64,000 nucleotides of DNA, taken from NCBI RefSeq assembly GCF_933775445.1, contig NC_065877.1, positions 1,488,001-1,552,000 of the forward strand. Direction: 5' to 3'. Shown here one piece after another: positions 42,574 through 54,389 of this stretch. A program made the position numbers and the translations under genes. Every line of letters starts with the position of its first letter. Positions within the stretch are counted from its first letter, which is position 1. The stretch is from Argentina anserina. Taxonomy: Eukaryota; Streptophyta; Magnoliopsida; Rosales; Rosaceae. Below the pieces are notes generated by a model. That model was given only the letters and a program-made list of their open reading frames with translations. It did not search any database and was not told where the DNA came from.

Positions 42574-44585
42574 TCAGTCATCGGATATTCCAGAAGGTCT
42601 GAATATCTGGCCAACTGCCTCAATTGCGGAAACATTCCACCTCTCAGCGTGCCTAACAATCTATTAAACAATGGTGCCAATTAACAACTTGGAAATAAAG
42701 AAAATACTTGAAGTACCAATTGATAGCATCTTGATTTCTTTTCTCTTACTTTAAACTTATCGTCCAAGTCGTAGACTGTACTTCCATCAATAGAAATTAA
42801 AGGCCTCCATGGGAGCTTCAGATAGGTCCTGCATATCAGATGCAGAAATTGGGATGAACTAACAGCTAGAGGCAAAAACAATACAATAAGATAAATGCTA
42901 TATAAGGTAACCACTTTGAAGAAGACATTGAAGAGCCATTTTACAAAGACCCCGTTAAGTTTTTAAAGTGCAAGAAAGCATCTTGCTCAGTGTAAATCAG
43001 ACTTAATTCTTTACCATACATGGCCTCATATACTAAGTTCTTATTACTTCCTATCCTTGTCCATAGTCACACTTATACACTTAATGCCTTTTTCACATAA
43101 TATAGTAAGTAGGACTAATCCACCATTGTGTGTGATATCAGAGTCTAAGAACATCACAATTCTTCTGGTATCAGAATTGACAAAAAAAATGTCTGATATT
43201 CTTTTCCATGCATATATCAACACATGAATGTAATGAATCTGACTAGCATATAACAACACATGAATGTAATTAATCTCTGACACCAAATCGGCTGTTTCGG
43301 ATTAGTAGACAGTGGCCCTGTGACTTATAGCAGTAGACAAAGTTAAGCACCTTAATTTCCATGTTGCTAGCACAAAGTTGGCTTCAGAATCAATACCCTG
43401 CAGATTGAATAGCAGAAAGCAATTAAGCTGATACCTTCGCATCATTGTTGATATAAGAGAGTTTCCTTCATATTGATCAACGAATCACTTATCACTTATC
43501 AGTCAACACTAATCCTACTCAAATAAAGCGATGAAGCATTCTCACTGTGAAAATAGTCATTACTGTCCAAGGAATACACTACAAGATTGATTCTAATTCA
43601 CTCAAATTTATCTCGTCTAGACCACCCAATGGATCTGCTTAGGTTAGACTAAAAGCATATTTATATTACCTCAACATTAAACCTGCTACTTCTGGCATCA
43701 AATAAAGAAAAATGTAAGTCTCCCTCTCAACTAATTGTACCAAAATCAAACTTAGAATCAGGTTACCTTCTCGATCTTCTCCAATCCAATCGATGGCGAG
43801 TCAAAGAATGGAACAAGCAATTTCAAGTTGCGAGCATACAATTCCGTACCTGAACAGTCAAACTCATGACATTCAAATAGATGTGCATACTACAAACAAC
43901 AACACATAAGTACCTACAATGTAAAACCACTCAAATGCTAAAAGCCTAAAACAAACCTTGAAATCTAATAGTTGGATCCTCGAAAATACTAAATCACCGA
44001 CGTGAAAACCCCTATTCCAATCAAAACCATCACCTCATATGAGTAAGTATAGAAACCAAGCATCACAAAAATTAAGCTTAAACACATCCATGAGTTTCGA
44101 AAAATGTACCTGTCACAAAATACGCATTCCTGTAATCAGCTTCCAGTATCATCACAACATCATCAATCCCCGAAACCGAAAACTCATCATCCCTTTGTTT
44201 CTCAACTGCTTTGTCCGATCTGCGGACAGAGAACATTACTTCATCAAGTTGAAACCAAAACACAGAAATACTCATGCTTCAGTTTAACATTGTACAATAT
44301 GAAAGAAAGGACAAAATTGGAAAAAAAAAGTGACCTGGGAGATAAAAGCCTTAGGAACTCGGTGGCTCCGGTCACTGCGAGTTTCAGTATCGACGGAGTT
44401 TCTCTGCTGGGACTGTTATCCGGTGGTTTTGCCCCGCACTGTATCCGATGGACTCTCAAAGAGGAACGGTCAGAAATGATGGTGAAAGGTAGGAGATTGA
44501 AAGTGAGGATGGAATTCCGGAGTGTTACCGTGGGGTGTGGGAGTAGAGGAATCCGTACTCTCAGAGAGCAGCTCACTCCCGCCAT
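42574..44585 (-). pseudogene. DUF2358/NTF2-like plastid-type protein gene with a frameshifting deletion in exon 3
   Basis: Exon 1 (44585-44335) encodes MAGVSCSLRVRIPLLPHPT and a basic/Ser-rich leader that looks like a transit peptide. Exon 2 (44219-44110) encodes SGIDDVVMILEADYRNAYFV and T. Later exons give IFEDPTIRFQ, GTELYARNLKLLVPFFDSPS, LATWKLR, TYLKLPWRPLISIDGSTVYD and IVRHAERWNVSAIEAVGQIF, with the stop at 42574-42576. These are blocks of DUF2358, an NTF2-like fold family. In exon 3 the correct-phase acceptor gives GVFTSVI and then TAG (43991-43989), while IFEDP resumes in another frame; family members have about five more residues here. An 11-bp deletion explains both. Other exons look intact, so damage is recent, or it is a base-calling error. 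Confidence 0.7.
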
Positions 44586-45107
44586 TGTTTTGGCGGGTGT
44601 GACTGGCCCCCCAAGTCTAGTCTGTTAAGTCAGTTGGAGAGATAGACCAATAGTCGGGTCGGGTTTGAATTGCAGCGGGTCAATTATTTTAAGGCGGTGT
44701 TCCAAATTCGATTTCATTGTAATCACATGCAGAAATTAGGATGCGCTAAAATCGAATTCGTTGTACGAGCAACTCAATGGATATCAAATTTTTGACGAAA
44801 TTGCAATAATATCTCAAATTCAATAAGGCGACTAACTGGTTCTATTTATTATAATAATATAATTTTTTGTTGGAGGACGTTGAACTTATATCCCAAGTTA
44901 CATGAGACGCATAACAATGAACATCTTGATTAATAGCAAGAGTATTGTCTAACCATAAACTATCAACACTAGCACTACTAGTAAGTTGAGTAAGTCTATT
45001 TGTAATACCATTTGCTTTACGGAAAAATATAACGAATTCTAACAGACTACAATGCTAGTCGTAAGTTTGTACAACTATTTATCTTTTTTTTAAATCATAG
45101 GTCGTTA
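44586..45107. other. spacer upstream of the DUF2358 gene
   Basis: About 520 bp, AT-rich, containing the minus-strand promoter of the DUF2358 gene. No element recognised. It ends with the TTA target of the MITE. Confidence 0.35.
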
Positions 45108-46100
45108 GGGCATCTCCAACCCATAAGCTATTGTGCCACAATTCCTAAATTATGGCACACTTCATCTCCAACCAATGGGTTAGCGTGCCATAAGTAGCCC
45201 GGAAGGTTTCAGGCTATTTCGGACACACTTTTGTGGAACATTAGCACAAGTGGGTCTTGTTTCAAAAACTATTTTTTTATTGTTGTTTTAGTGAATAATT
45301 TCCATAAAAACATAACAACATTTCGATCGCTCTGTCTGAAACGAAGACTCCCGTCCGCTTGCGCTGCGCTTTCGTCTCAGGGTGTGAAGTTGAAGTAGCG
45401 CGACTGACTGCTTCGCCTAACTCAGATTCGAATTGATACTAGTCTTTCTTCACTGCCCAGAATAGAGCCAGCCCCCTTTTGGGTGGGTTAAGCATATCTA
45501 TCACTATATTTGTTGATGAAAGGTTGAAATTGACCATTTCCCCCCCCCCTTGGTGCCTCTGTTTAGTGAATAAATATTTTTTATTATTTAAAAAAAACTA
45601 TATTTTTTGTTGAAATAATATACTACGACATTAAATCTGAATTAAATTTATATTTTCTATAATGTAATGATTCCTTAAATATACAACAACACTATCGATA
45701 TAATATTAATAATTTTTAATGAACGAACAAATAATAATCACTTATTTAAACTAATAATTTTTAATTAAATTACAAATAAAAGCGACAAATGATTACTAGT
45801 ATTTTGCAATTATTATTTATGTAACTTACATTAGTTAAATTTCATGTAATTTTAATTTTTATGAAATAAAATTTAAAGTTTTAATATTTTTTATGATATA
45901 TTTATCATTTATAAAAATAAAGTTGTAATTAAATAATAATATAAAAATGAGAAGATACTAACACATTTAAAATATTAATAATTATATTGTAACACACTTA
46001 AGTTGAAAACGGTTGATATCACATCGATAAATACTACCGATTTAATATGTCATAATGTAACCTAGGGGCTACAAATAGCCTCTGTGAGTTGAAAAATGCC
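45108..46100. mobile_element. PIF/Harbinger-type MITE, ~1 kb
   Basis: Left end GGGCATCTCCAACC directly follows TTA (45105-45107). The right end reads inward as GGCATTTTTCAAC and is followed by TTA (46101-46103). A TTA target duplication with a GG(G)CAT..CAAC terminus is typical of Tourist-like elements. The inverted ends are degenerate. The interior is very AT-rich after ~45580, with a GC-richer insert at ~45320-45500. No coding capacity. Confidence 0.5.
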
Positions 46101-46284
46101 TTAATTCGTATTTCGTAACTATTTGTTTTTGACCCGATACGACAACGCCGGACCGTGCCAACCCGATTTGGATCAAAATGTGGATCCCACCGTTCTGACG
46201 TCAGCTCCGTCATGGTACAAACTTCACCGGACTTATTTTGGACATGTACTCTCTCTTCTGAAAACCTTTCATTGCTCATTAACA

Positions 46285-46995
46285 ATGGCGGAAACCACCA
46301 CCACCACCACCACCGCACGGCCGCTCAAAATCATCGCCGGCGCCGACCCCCTCGGCTGTTCACTCAAAGACTCCCTGGTCTCCCACCTCCGATCCCTCAA
46401 CATCGACGTCGAGGACCTCGGCACCTCCTCCTACTACTCCATCGCCGCCGACGTCGGCCGCCGCGTCTCCTCCTCGTCCTCGTCCTCGTCCTCACCCACC
46501 GAAATCTGCGGCCTCGTCGCCTGCGGCACCGGCGTTGGCGTCGCCATCTTCGCCAACAAGTTCCCCGGAGTCTTCGCCGCCACGTGTCTCTCCCCCGCCG
46601 ACGCCCTCAACGCCCGCTCCATCAGCAACTGCAACGTCCTCGCCGTCTCTGGCATCTCCACCTCGCCGGAGTCCGCCGTCGAGATCCTCAACACTTGGCT
46701 CAACACTCCCTTCAAGGCCCCCTGCCCGGCGTCGGAGTCCAAACCCTGGCCGGAGGAAATCTCTTCATTTCTGGACAACTCATTGAACGAAATGCCGAAA
46801 ATCGGAGTAACAGAGACCTCGACTCCCTGCTCTATCTGCTGCCTGGCGAAAGATCGGAACCTGATAAAAATTGACATGATTCCCGGCGGCTCAATGAAGA
46901 TAGTAAGAGAGAGCCCCACGTCGGCTGTAGTTAGGTTCAAGGCCGGGAGCGTGGAGCCGGCGCACCACCACACATTCGGGCACGATTTAATTTAG
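46285..46995 (+). pseudogene. DRT102: DRT102 5' part: RpiB/LacA-like domain, truncated by a transposon
   Basis: DRT102 joins an RpiB/LacA sugar-phosphate-isomerase-like domain to a C-terminal cupin; the Arabidopsis gene was named for DNA-damage tolerance and its substrate is uncertain. From ATG 46285 the frame runs LKIIAGADPLGCSLKDSLVS (N-terminal nucleotide-like fold), EICGLVACGTGVGVAIFANK (the RpiB G-T-G-x-G loop), ADALNARSISNCNVLAVSG, then the start of the cupin (MIPGGSMKIVRESPTS, GSVEPAHHHTFGHDLI). Codon 237 is TAG, and that TAG is the first three bases of the inserted element. The predicted product is 236 residues and lacks most of the cupin. Codon use is GC-rich compared with its surroundings. 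Confidence 0.9.
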
Positions 46996-49572
46996 GGGTG
47001 GACACGGGTCCATTCGGTTCGGTTTTGGACAAAACCCATAACCCAACCCAAATTTTAAATTCGGTTCGGTTCGGTTCGGTTTTTCTATTTTAGAGACTGT
47101 GACCCACAACCCAACCCAACCCGTACGGTTCGGTTCGGTTCGGTTTTTTTTTCGGTTTTACCCGTATGTAAAATACGTAATATTATATATTAATTTTAAA
47201 AGTACAAAATTTAACATAAAGATGAAAAACTAATAGTCTAATGATTATTTCATACCTAATTGACTTATGCCTCATCATTTAGCCCGTGGATCTGAAAAGC
47301 TCGCCGAGACCCGCAAGCCCGATGGGTTTTTACCCGAAAACAACACTATTATGTCATAAGGGAAGACCCATTACCAATATGCGAACACTAAAAGTCGTTT
47401 GCATATATGAAATCACCTAATTTTTGTCACCGATTGTGTGCAGTCGCACCAAAAAATTCCATTTGGCAAAGCCCCGGTCAATGAGGATTTTAATGTCAAA
47501 ACGCATTTTTTCTTGACCATAAGTATGGACGATCAATCAATATCCAAATCGGACGAAATTTCTACGGGTTCCCTAAATATATATACTGATCACATCTGCT
47601 GGTGTCGATCGACCATATTTCGAACTGGAGTTATCGATTGCTGAAGTGTCCACTAATGTATCATACCTTTATATTAGATTTATAATAAAACTATCGCATT
47701 ATGAAGCGACTATAAGAAGTAAACTTTTAGGGATCGATCGACACCATCCGATGTGATCAGTATATATATTTAGTGACCATGTAAAAATTTCATCCAATTC
47801 GGACCTAGTTTGACCGTCAGAATTTCCGGTAAACTGAAAACACCACTAATTTGTCCTAAAGGAGAATCCATTACAAAGATGCGAGCGCCGAAAGCCGTTT
47901 GCATATTTGAAGTCACCTAATTTTTGTTACTTATCATGCGGGGTCACACTGAATAAATCTATTTGGCAAAGCCCCGGTCAATGAGGTTTTATTATGTGAA
48001 AACACCTTTTTTTTTTGTTAACCGTAGGTACGAACGGTCAAACCATGTCCAAAATAGACGAAATTTTTACGGGGTCCCTAAATATATATACCAATCACAT
48101 ATGCTAGTGTCGATCGACCATATTTCGAATTAGAGTTGACGATCACCTAAGTGTCAACTAATGTATCATAACCTTTATATTAGGTTTAAAATAAAACTAT
48201 CGCATTATAAAGCGAGTATATGAAGGAAACTTCTAGGGATCGATCGATACCAGCCGATGTGATCGTTATATATATTTAGTGGCCCTATCAAAATTTCATC
48301 CAATTCGGACCTCATTTAACCGTCGGAATTTTTGGTAAATCTAAAACATCACTATTATGCCATAAGGGAGGACCTATTACAAATATGCGAACGCCGAAAG
48401 CCATTTGCATATCTGAAATCACATAATTTTTATTACTTATCATGCGCGGTCGCACTAAAGAAATATATTTGGCAAAGTCCCGGTCAATGGGGTTTCAATA
48501 TGTGAAAACGCCTCTTTTTTAGTTAACCGTAGGTACGAACGGTCAAACCATGTCCAAAATGGACGAAATTTTTACGGGGTCCCTAAATATATATACCAAT
48601 CACATCTGCTGGTGTCGATCGACCATATTTCGAATTAGAGTTGACGATCACCTAAGTGTCAACTAATGTATCATAACCTTTATATTAGGTTTAAAATAAA
48701 ACTATCGCATTATGAAGCGACTATATGAAGAAAACTTCTAGGGATCGATCGACACCAGCCGATGTAATCGGTATATATATTTAGTGACCCTATAAAAATT
48801 TCATCCAATTCGGACCTCATTTAACCGTCAGAATTTTTGGTAAATCGAAAACACCACTATTATGCCATAAGGGAGGACCTATTACAAATATGCGAACGCC
48901 GAAAGCCGTTTGCATATCTGAAATCACCTAATTTTTGTTATCTATCATGCGCGGTCGCACTAAAGAAATATATTTGGCAAAGCCCCGGTCAATAAGGTTT
49001 CAATATGTGAAAACGCCTCTTTTTTAGTTAACCGTATGTACGAACGGTCAAACCATGTCCAAAACGGACGAAATTTTTACGGGGTCTCTAAATATATATA
49101 CCAATCACATCTGCTGGTGTCGATCGATTATATTTCGAATTAGAGTTGGCGATTTCCTAAGTGTCAACTAATGTATCATAACATTTATATTATGTTTAAA
49201 ATAAAACTATTGCATTATGAAGGAAGCAAGACGGCTAAATAATGCGCCTCTTATACATTAGGTCAATTAGGTTAGAAATTATGTGCGGCTATGAGGCCGA
49301 CCACACTATTTTTTTTATTAAAAAAATAATAATAATGTAAAATTATAAATATGACAAAATGATGTCGTTTTGTAACGTTGACCATTGACTTCGGGTTGTT
49401 TGGGTCGGTTCGGTTTCTAAGGGACTGAACCCAAAACCCAACCCAAATAGTATCGGTTCGGTTCGGTTTTTTTATTTTCAGTTCGGTTTGATTCGGGTTT
49501 CGGTTTGTTCGGATTCGGTTTGGGTTCGGGTCCGGTTTTTTTTCGGTTTTCGGGTCAGTTTGTCCACCCCTA
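46993..49572. mobile_element. 2.58-kb hAT-like non-autonomous element inserted in DRT102
   Basis: Perfect 12-bp terminal inverted repeat TAGGGGTGGACA, flanked by an exact 8-bp target duplication ATTTAATT (46985-46992 and 49573-49580). TIR sequence and TSD length are those of hAT elements. Both subterminal regions carry runs of the motif CGGTT (TTCGGTTCGGTTCGG) near 47020-47160 and 49400-49560. The interior is a tandem array, annotated separately. No transposase frame is present, so movement would need an enzyme supplied elsewhere. Confidence 0.93.
47341..49225. repeat. ~3.7 tandem copies of a ~505-bp unit, each a potential large hairpin
   Basis: Copies begin near 47341, 47840, 48347 and 48852; the landmark GGCAAAG(C/T)CCCGGTCAATG recurs at 47464, 47964, 48471 and 48975. 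In each unit an arm containing CTAAATATATATACCAATCA and GGTGTCGATCGACC is followed ~100-150 bp later by its inverted counterpart (GGATCGATCGACACC ... GTATATATATTTAGTGACC). Arm similarity extends outward to roughly 80-100 bp. The fourth copy is cut short before its second arm. Confidence 0.9.
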
Positions 49573-49580
49573 ATTTAATT

Positions 49581-49790
49581 GTGATGGAGGGGAAGAAGAG
49601 CGTGTGGAATGTGAGCAAGAATGAGAGATTTGATTTGGGTGTTGGGGACTACTTGTTGACTCCAGCTGGCGATGTGCATAGAGTTAAGTATCATGAAGAC
49701 ACTGAGTTCTTTATCAAGTGGGATGGCAAGTGGGATATGTTTTTCCATGAGGATCTTGAGGCTGCGAACAAGGCTATTGATCGAGAATGA
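49581..49790 (+). pseudogene. DRT102: DRT102 3' part: remainder of the cupin domain
   Basis: Continues the DRT102 frame exactly from the base after one target-site copy: VMEGKKSVWNVSKNERFDLG, then DYLLTPAGDVHRVKYHEDTE, and FFIKWDGKWDMFFHEDLEAA, with TGA at 49788-49790. With one copy of ATTTAATT the two halves are in phase (708 + 210 nt, 305 codons), the usual size for DRT102, and no intron is needed there. It lacks its own promoter. The longer frame that begins at 49488 is partly transposon sequence. Confidence 0.9.
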
Positions 49791-50377
49791 GGGTAAGTGA
49801 GACAGTGTGTGTCAGAGTTTGTTTTTTCGTATGTGATTAAAGTGTTTTAAGGTGTGTTTTACTTATTCTCGATACTGTTTGTGCTTGCATTTTGATCAAT
49901 AAAGTTGTGTGCTTGATGTGTTCATGGTTCTCTGGTCATGGAATTGTGTGTTATTGAGAATGAGAAAGATTATGATTGCTCAAGCTGCATCAGCTATGAA
50001 TTCACTTCTGTGTTTCTGCTTCTTTGTTTCGTACGAATCAACTGAAACCCCAACAGTAAGCAAGCACGACAACATATGATCTCAGATTCATGGCTCCTTT
50101 CCTTTTGGTAACTTAGGCTGCCAGGGTGGGATGGTAATCGCCTGCGGCTTTCAGCGGTAAAGGAAGCCCCTTGCACTTATCATTAAGAATACAGACTATG
50201 CATTACATTTCATGATCACCAATTCTACATGAGAGCTATTCACTTTCTATACATGTAATGTAAAGCATTTGTAATGCCAACTAACAAAGTGCACCGTGTA
50301 GGAGTCACCAATTGACTCCACATGTTTGAGGTTGTCACGGTTTTCTCTGTGATTGGCAAATGAATGAGAATATTGTA
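49791..50377. other. convergent 3' region, DRT102 and ZDS
   Basis: 590 bp between two tail-to-tail genes, with the DRT102 3' UTR (possible poly(A) signal AATAAAG near 49900) and the ZDS 3' UTR. No other gene recognised. Confidence 0.45.
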
Positions 50378-53300
50378 TTAGACAAGACTCAGCTCATCAG
50401 TAGTATTAGCAGCTGTTGCATACCCGTCTTGGGATGCAAGCTTCTTTCGCAACTCCACCAAATCTTCCCCCGCATTGCATATATATGCAGAAGCTCGTCT
50501 GCCAGACAAAGTTGCCCCTTCCATGCTATCTATATAGTCCTGCAAACAAAATGTACCATCCATAAAAATATGTCCAAAGCAATGTCTTTTCTCATTCTCC
50601 TACGGCAAACTCAGTGCCGTAATCTTACTTGTTTTGTGTATGATCCTGCAAGGAAGAAGTTTTTCACTGGTGTCTTCTGATCTGGTCTAAAAGGATCTTT
50701 ACCAGGTCCCTCACGATATAGGGATTGCCCAATTTTGACAACAGATGACCACGTGACTTCTAAGCCTTGTGATGATGGGAATAAAGTCAAAACCTGAAAT
50801 TTAACAGAAAGATGTATTAAGAATGGTACATAAACTATTTAGATTGTTGTTATGGATTACTTCCAATTGCCAGAAGACTTGTGATTGAGCATTAGATGAT
50901 ACCTGTTTTGTAACTTTTGCTATTATTTCTTCGTTTGGCAAAGGCATGTAAGGATCACCTGGTGTCAACACACATCTGCAAGAAGAAGTATGAACGGTAT
51001 TAAGTTCAAAATTGTAAAAGAGCAAATATGACCTAATTTCTGAATGGACACATCAACAAAGGTCGTATAGTCTAGCAATAGTGCATATTAAAATCAAAGT
51101 CAATTTTCACAAACTTCATTACTATTCAGTGACTTGGTTTAAGACCTTTCAAAGTGTCTCCAGGCCTAATAAAGAGCATGTTTGTTTCCTTTTTCTTCAT
51201 TTATGAGTCTGATTCTCGGTCACAGAATCAAAAAATAAACAACAACACAATAATAAAGGGCACGTTTTCTTACTGTAGGAGTGAACCTTGTCCTTCAATA
51301 TAGTAATCTTCTGGAGAAGCAAGTGCTAGGTCAGCAAAGCATGAAAAATCGGCATCGGGAGTATATAGAAGATTATCCAATCCCAAAGCTTGCTTCAATT
51401 GCCTAACAACCATTAAGCAAACTGTTTCAATTAGTGTTGAAAAAATGGAAGAGTTAGATTTGGTCATTAGTAACAAAACGCAACCCTTTAGTAGTTCATT
51501 GCATAAGCAAAAATAACCTTGACCGTTCTAGATCCTGCATCTCTGTGACCCAGCCATCATATCTAAGTTGCACAGTGACAACAGGAACTCCGACTAGTTC
51601 ATATATGTTATTGAAAAATTCCCATTCCCTCCATTGGGATGGAAGCAGTCTCTTGATTCCAGGCACATCGCATGCTATCCACAAATAAAGTATGTTGAGA
51701 CACATTTATTAACCAGAAATATAAAATATTCTCTAAATAGAAAGGAAAGAAGAGTGAATCTCAAACCTGCAACATAGGCATCTGCTTTCACAGTTTGCTT
51801 ATTAGTAGCCTGAGGTTAAGAAAAAAAGGCAAAAACAGTTAAGGTGGGCTACACCAGAATCTTTTAAACTAAACTAAACTAAAGTTCCAAAGCTCACATT
51901 AATTTATTTAATAGAATGTCATTTACTGAAAAACATAGGTATCCAAAGAAGCACCATGGTAAGTAAGTTACCTTGGACATGGCAAGGCCTGCAACATAAG
52001 TTTCTCCATCAGAAGATTTATCATACAATATTTCTCTGCATCCCCACCTAAGATGAAACCTGTTCGGCAGGAAAAAAGATTCTAACTGATATAGGAGAAA
52101 TATAGAAATGAGCCATGATCTTAATATTGCCACATAAAACTCCAAAGTACCTTCCTCCCTTGTCAATAATATACTTTCTGATGGGGCCACTCAAGTAAAC
52201 ATCTGGAGAACCCTTAAGCATACGAAGCAGGGATGCCTCAGTCTTAGTGGCAAACAACGTAAATATAGTGAGCATACAACGAGCACTGATGTTGTCACAG
52301 TCAATGAACCCAAGAGCATATGCAACAGGATCCCACATTCTCTGGATACTCGTGCGTGTGCCGCCTTTGGACATGAACCAATCTGAGAAGCTTATCTATA
52401 CGAGATGAGTACAATTTTAGATAGAAACAATTGTACAAAATGACCAAGTATTTTGAAGGAAAAATCCAGCAAGTTTCACAAGTAAAAGATAATGAAGATT
52501 GAAGAGCTTTGATTCTTACACTATCTAAATCCCGTACATCCTTCAATGCTCCATCTGGATCGACCAGAGCCTTCACGACCGGACTCAATGCAAGGGCCAA
52601 TGCATTTCTGGCTTTGTCATAAGTCTGCACTCACAAAATATTATGAAGTAAAAGCATTTACAGAAACCTGGACAAGCTCTAATTACCATATAGACCACTT
52701 AAAATAAGAATACTAATAACAGCAAGGATCACAACATATGCAATGTCTTCCTGATTCAAGGCAGAACCAAAATTCCTCTCAGCTTAATTAATTCCTTAAT
52801 ATAAGTAATAGGGAAGCATGTACAGAAATGAGCCGCGAGAAAAGCGATGCTTGCAGTAATGTCAGGACAGTGGCAATGCAAATATTTACCTTGATCTGAT
52901 TTGTAGATAAAAACGCAAGAATTCCATGTATGGGGGCTCCAATTGGGAACCGAAAATCAAGTTCTGTGATGGAAAATAAATCAAACATCAGATTTATTTG
53001 AAATGGTCACTCCATACATATATGGTGGCATACAAAAAAGGCTAGAAGAATGCAAACAAGAAAATATTTATGATCACTATCAAGACGTAGATAAAAAATG
53101 TTCAGCACCAGAACCTACCTCCAATTTGACCCCCTTTGTTCACAAAAGTGTGAGTATGATCCTTCACTAGTAGATTTTCATCTGCACCCACCTGTTTAAT
53201 CAAAATCCAAGAAAAGTTGTTCAAGATAACACTATAAAGAAACACATTTGATAATGTATGCAAGGACTTTCCCAGAATATCATGCATATGCAAAAGCCTC

Positions 53301-54389
53301 GCAGGCACACAGTATATGTTCACCTTTTTCATTAATCGGAAAAGATTACTGTAACAACCAAAGAAAACGTGGAGTCCCATCTCGATGTGGTTTCCACGTC
53401 TATCAACAAAAGAGCCAACTTTTCCACCAATGAAAGGCCTTGATTCATATATATCCACCTAAAGAATTTAAAATAAAAAAATCACATATAACTGGTTATG
53501 AGGAAGTGAGAATCAGTTAATATACAAGTTACCTTGCAGAATAAGATGAAGTGAGCTTACTGAAACACTTCAGTCAAAATTTTCATTTTAACATCCAATT
53601 CATATGTTGAAGCGAAAGAAAAGGTAAATCAAGGCAACACACAATTCAGGTATAAACGTGGATTGAAATGGCAAGACTATAAAATTAATTTGGCCAAACC
53701 TCATGGCCTTGATCCAAAAGCTCCACAGCTGTTGACATGCCTGCAAGCCCAGCTCCAATAATAGCTACTTTCAGCTTCGGCCCTCGATAGTGTTCAGGTT
53801 CAGGTGGAAACAACCCTTTTGGAGCTGGCAGAATGAGCATACATGTTAATAGTAGCTCATACATTAATCTCGTCTGCTTCATCACGGAAAATCATATATA
53901 CTTCAATTCCTTTTGATCATTGCAATCTAAACTCTCTAGTCTCAACTTAAAAAGAATCATATTCTGAAACTAAAAGTGTTCTGATTAACCCAATTGTAAC
54001 TCATTTGTTCTAATTGTTCATGAACATGCTCTAAACTTGAATCCCAAAAGGCAACAAACAAGTCTTCCGAGTGAAACTAAACACAAATTCAACCAAGAAA
54101 CTGCAACCCCACCACAACTTTCATCAGAATTTCCATTAGAAAGATACCCAGAAGTCCAAATACACTACACATCATTAGCAACAATATTCCAATCATTGAA
54201 GTTCATAAAAATCAAAACTTTACAGTATATAATAACCAAAGATGAGATTTTACCATTTACACTCATGTCAGACACATTTGTGTCAAGAGAAGACCGAACA
54301 CAAATGGAGGAGGACCTCTGGGACCTCACCGGAGCCACCAGGCATCGACTGGCCACCGGAGCAACGGGTAAGAGCACCCAAGAAGCCAT
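50378..54389 (-). CDS. ZDS: zeta-carotene desaturase, plastid, multi-exon
   Basis: ZDS converts zeta-carotene to lycopene through neurosporene in plastid carotenoid synthesis. Exon 1 (from 54389, [20 protein letters not shown]) is a Ser/Arg-rich transit peptide. The FAD dinucleotide fold follows: [20 protein letters not shown], then [20 protein letters not shown] and [20 protein letters not shown]. Later blocks are [60 protein letters not shown] and [10 protein letters not shown]. The last exons hold the C-terminal flavin segment [20 protein letters not shown] and [11 protein letters not shown], with the stop at 50378-50380. Roughly a dozen exons are present and no break was seen. Start and length agree with plant ZDS (~580 residues). 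Confidence 0.95.

Noticed and set aside
47341..49225. CRISPR array or simple satellite locus
   Set aside because: Units are ~505 bp without short repeat/spacer alternation, lie in a plant nuclear genome and sit inside a TIR element.
49488..49580. Upstream part of the frame leading into the DRT102 cupin remainder
   Set aside because: This stretch is the CGGTT-rich subterminal region and TIR of the inserted element, not gene sequence.
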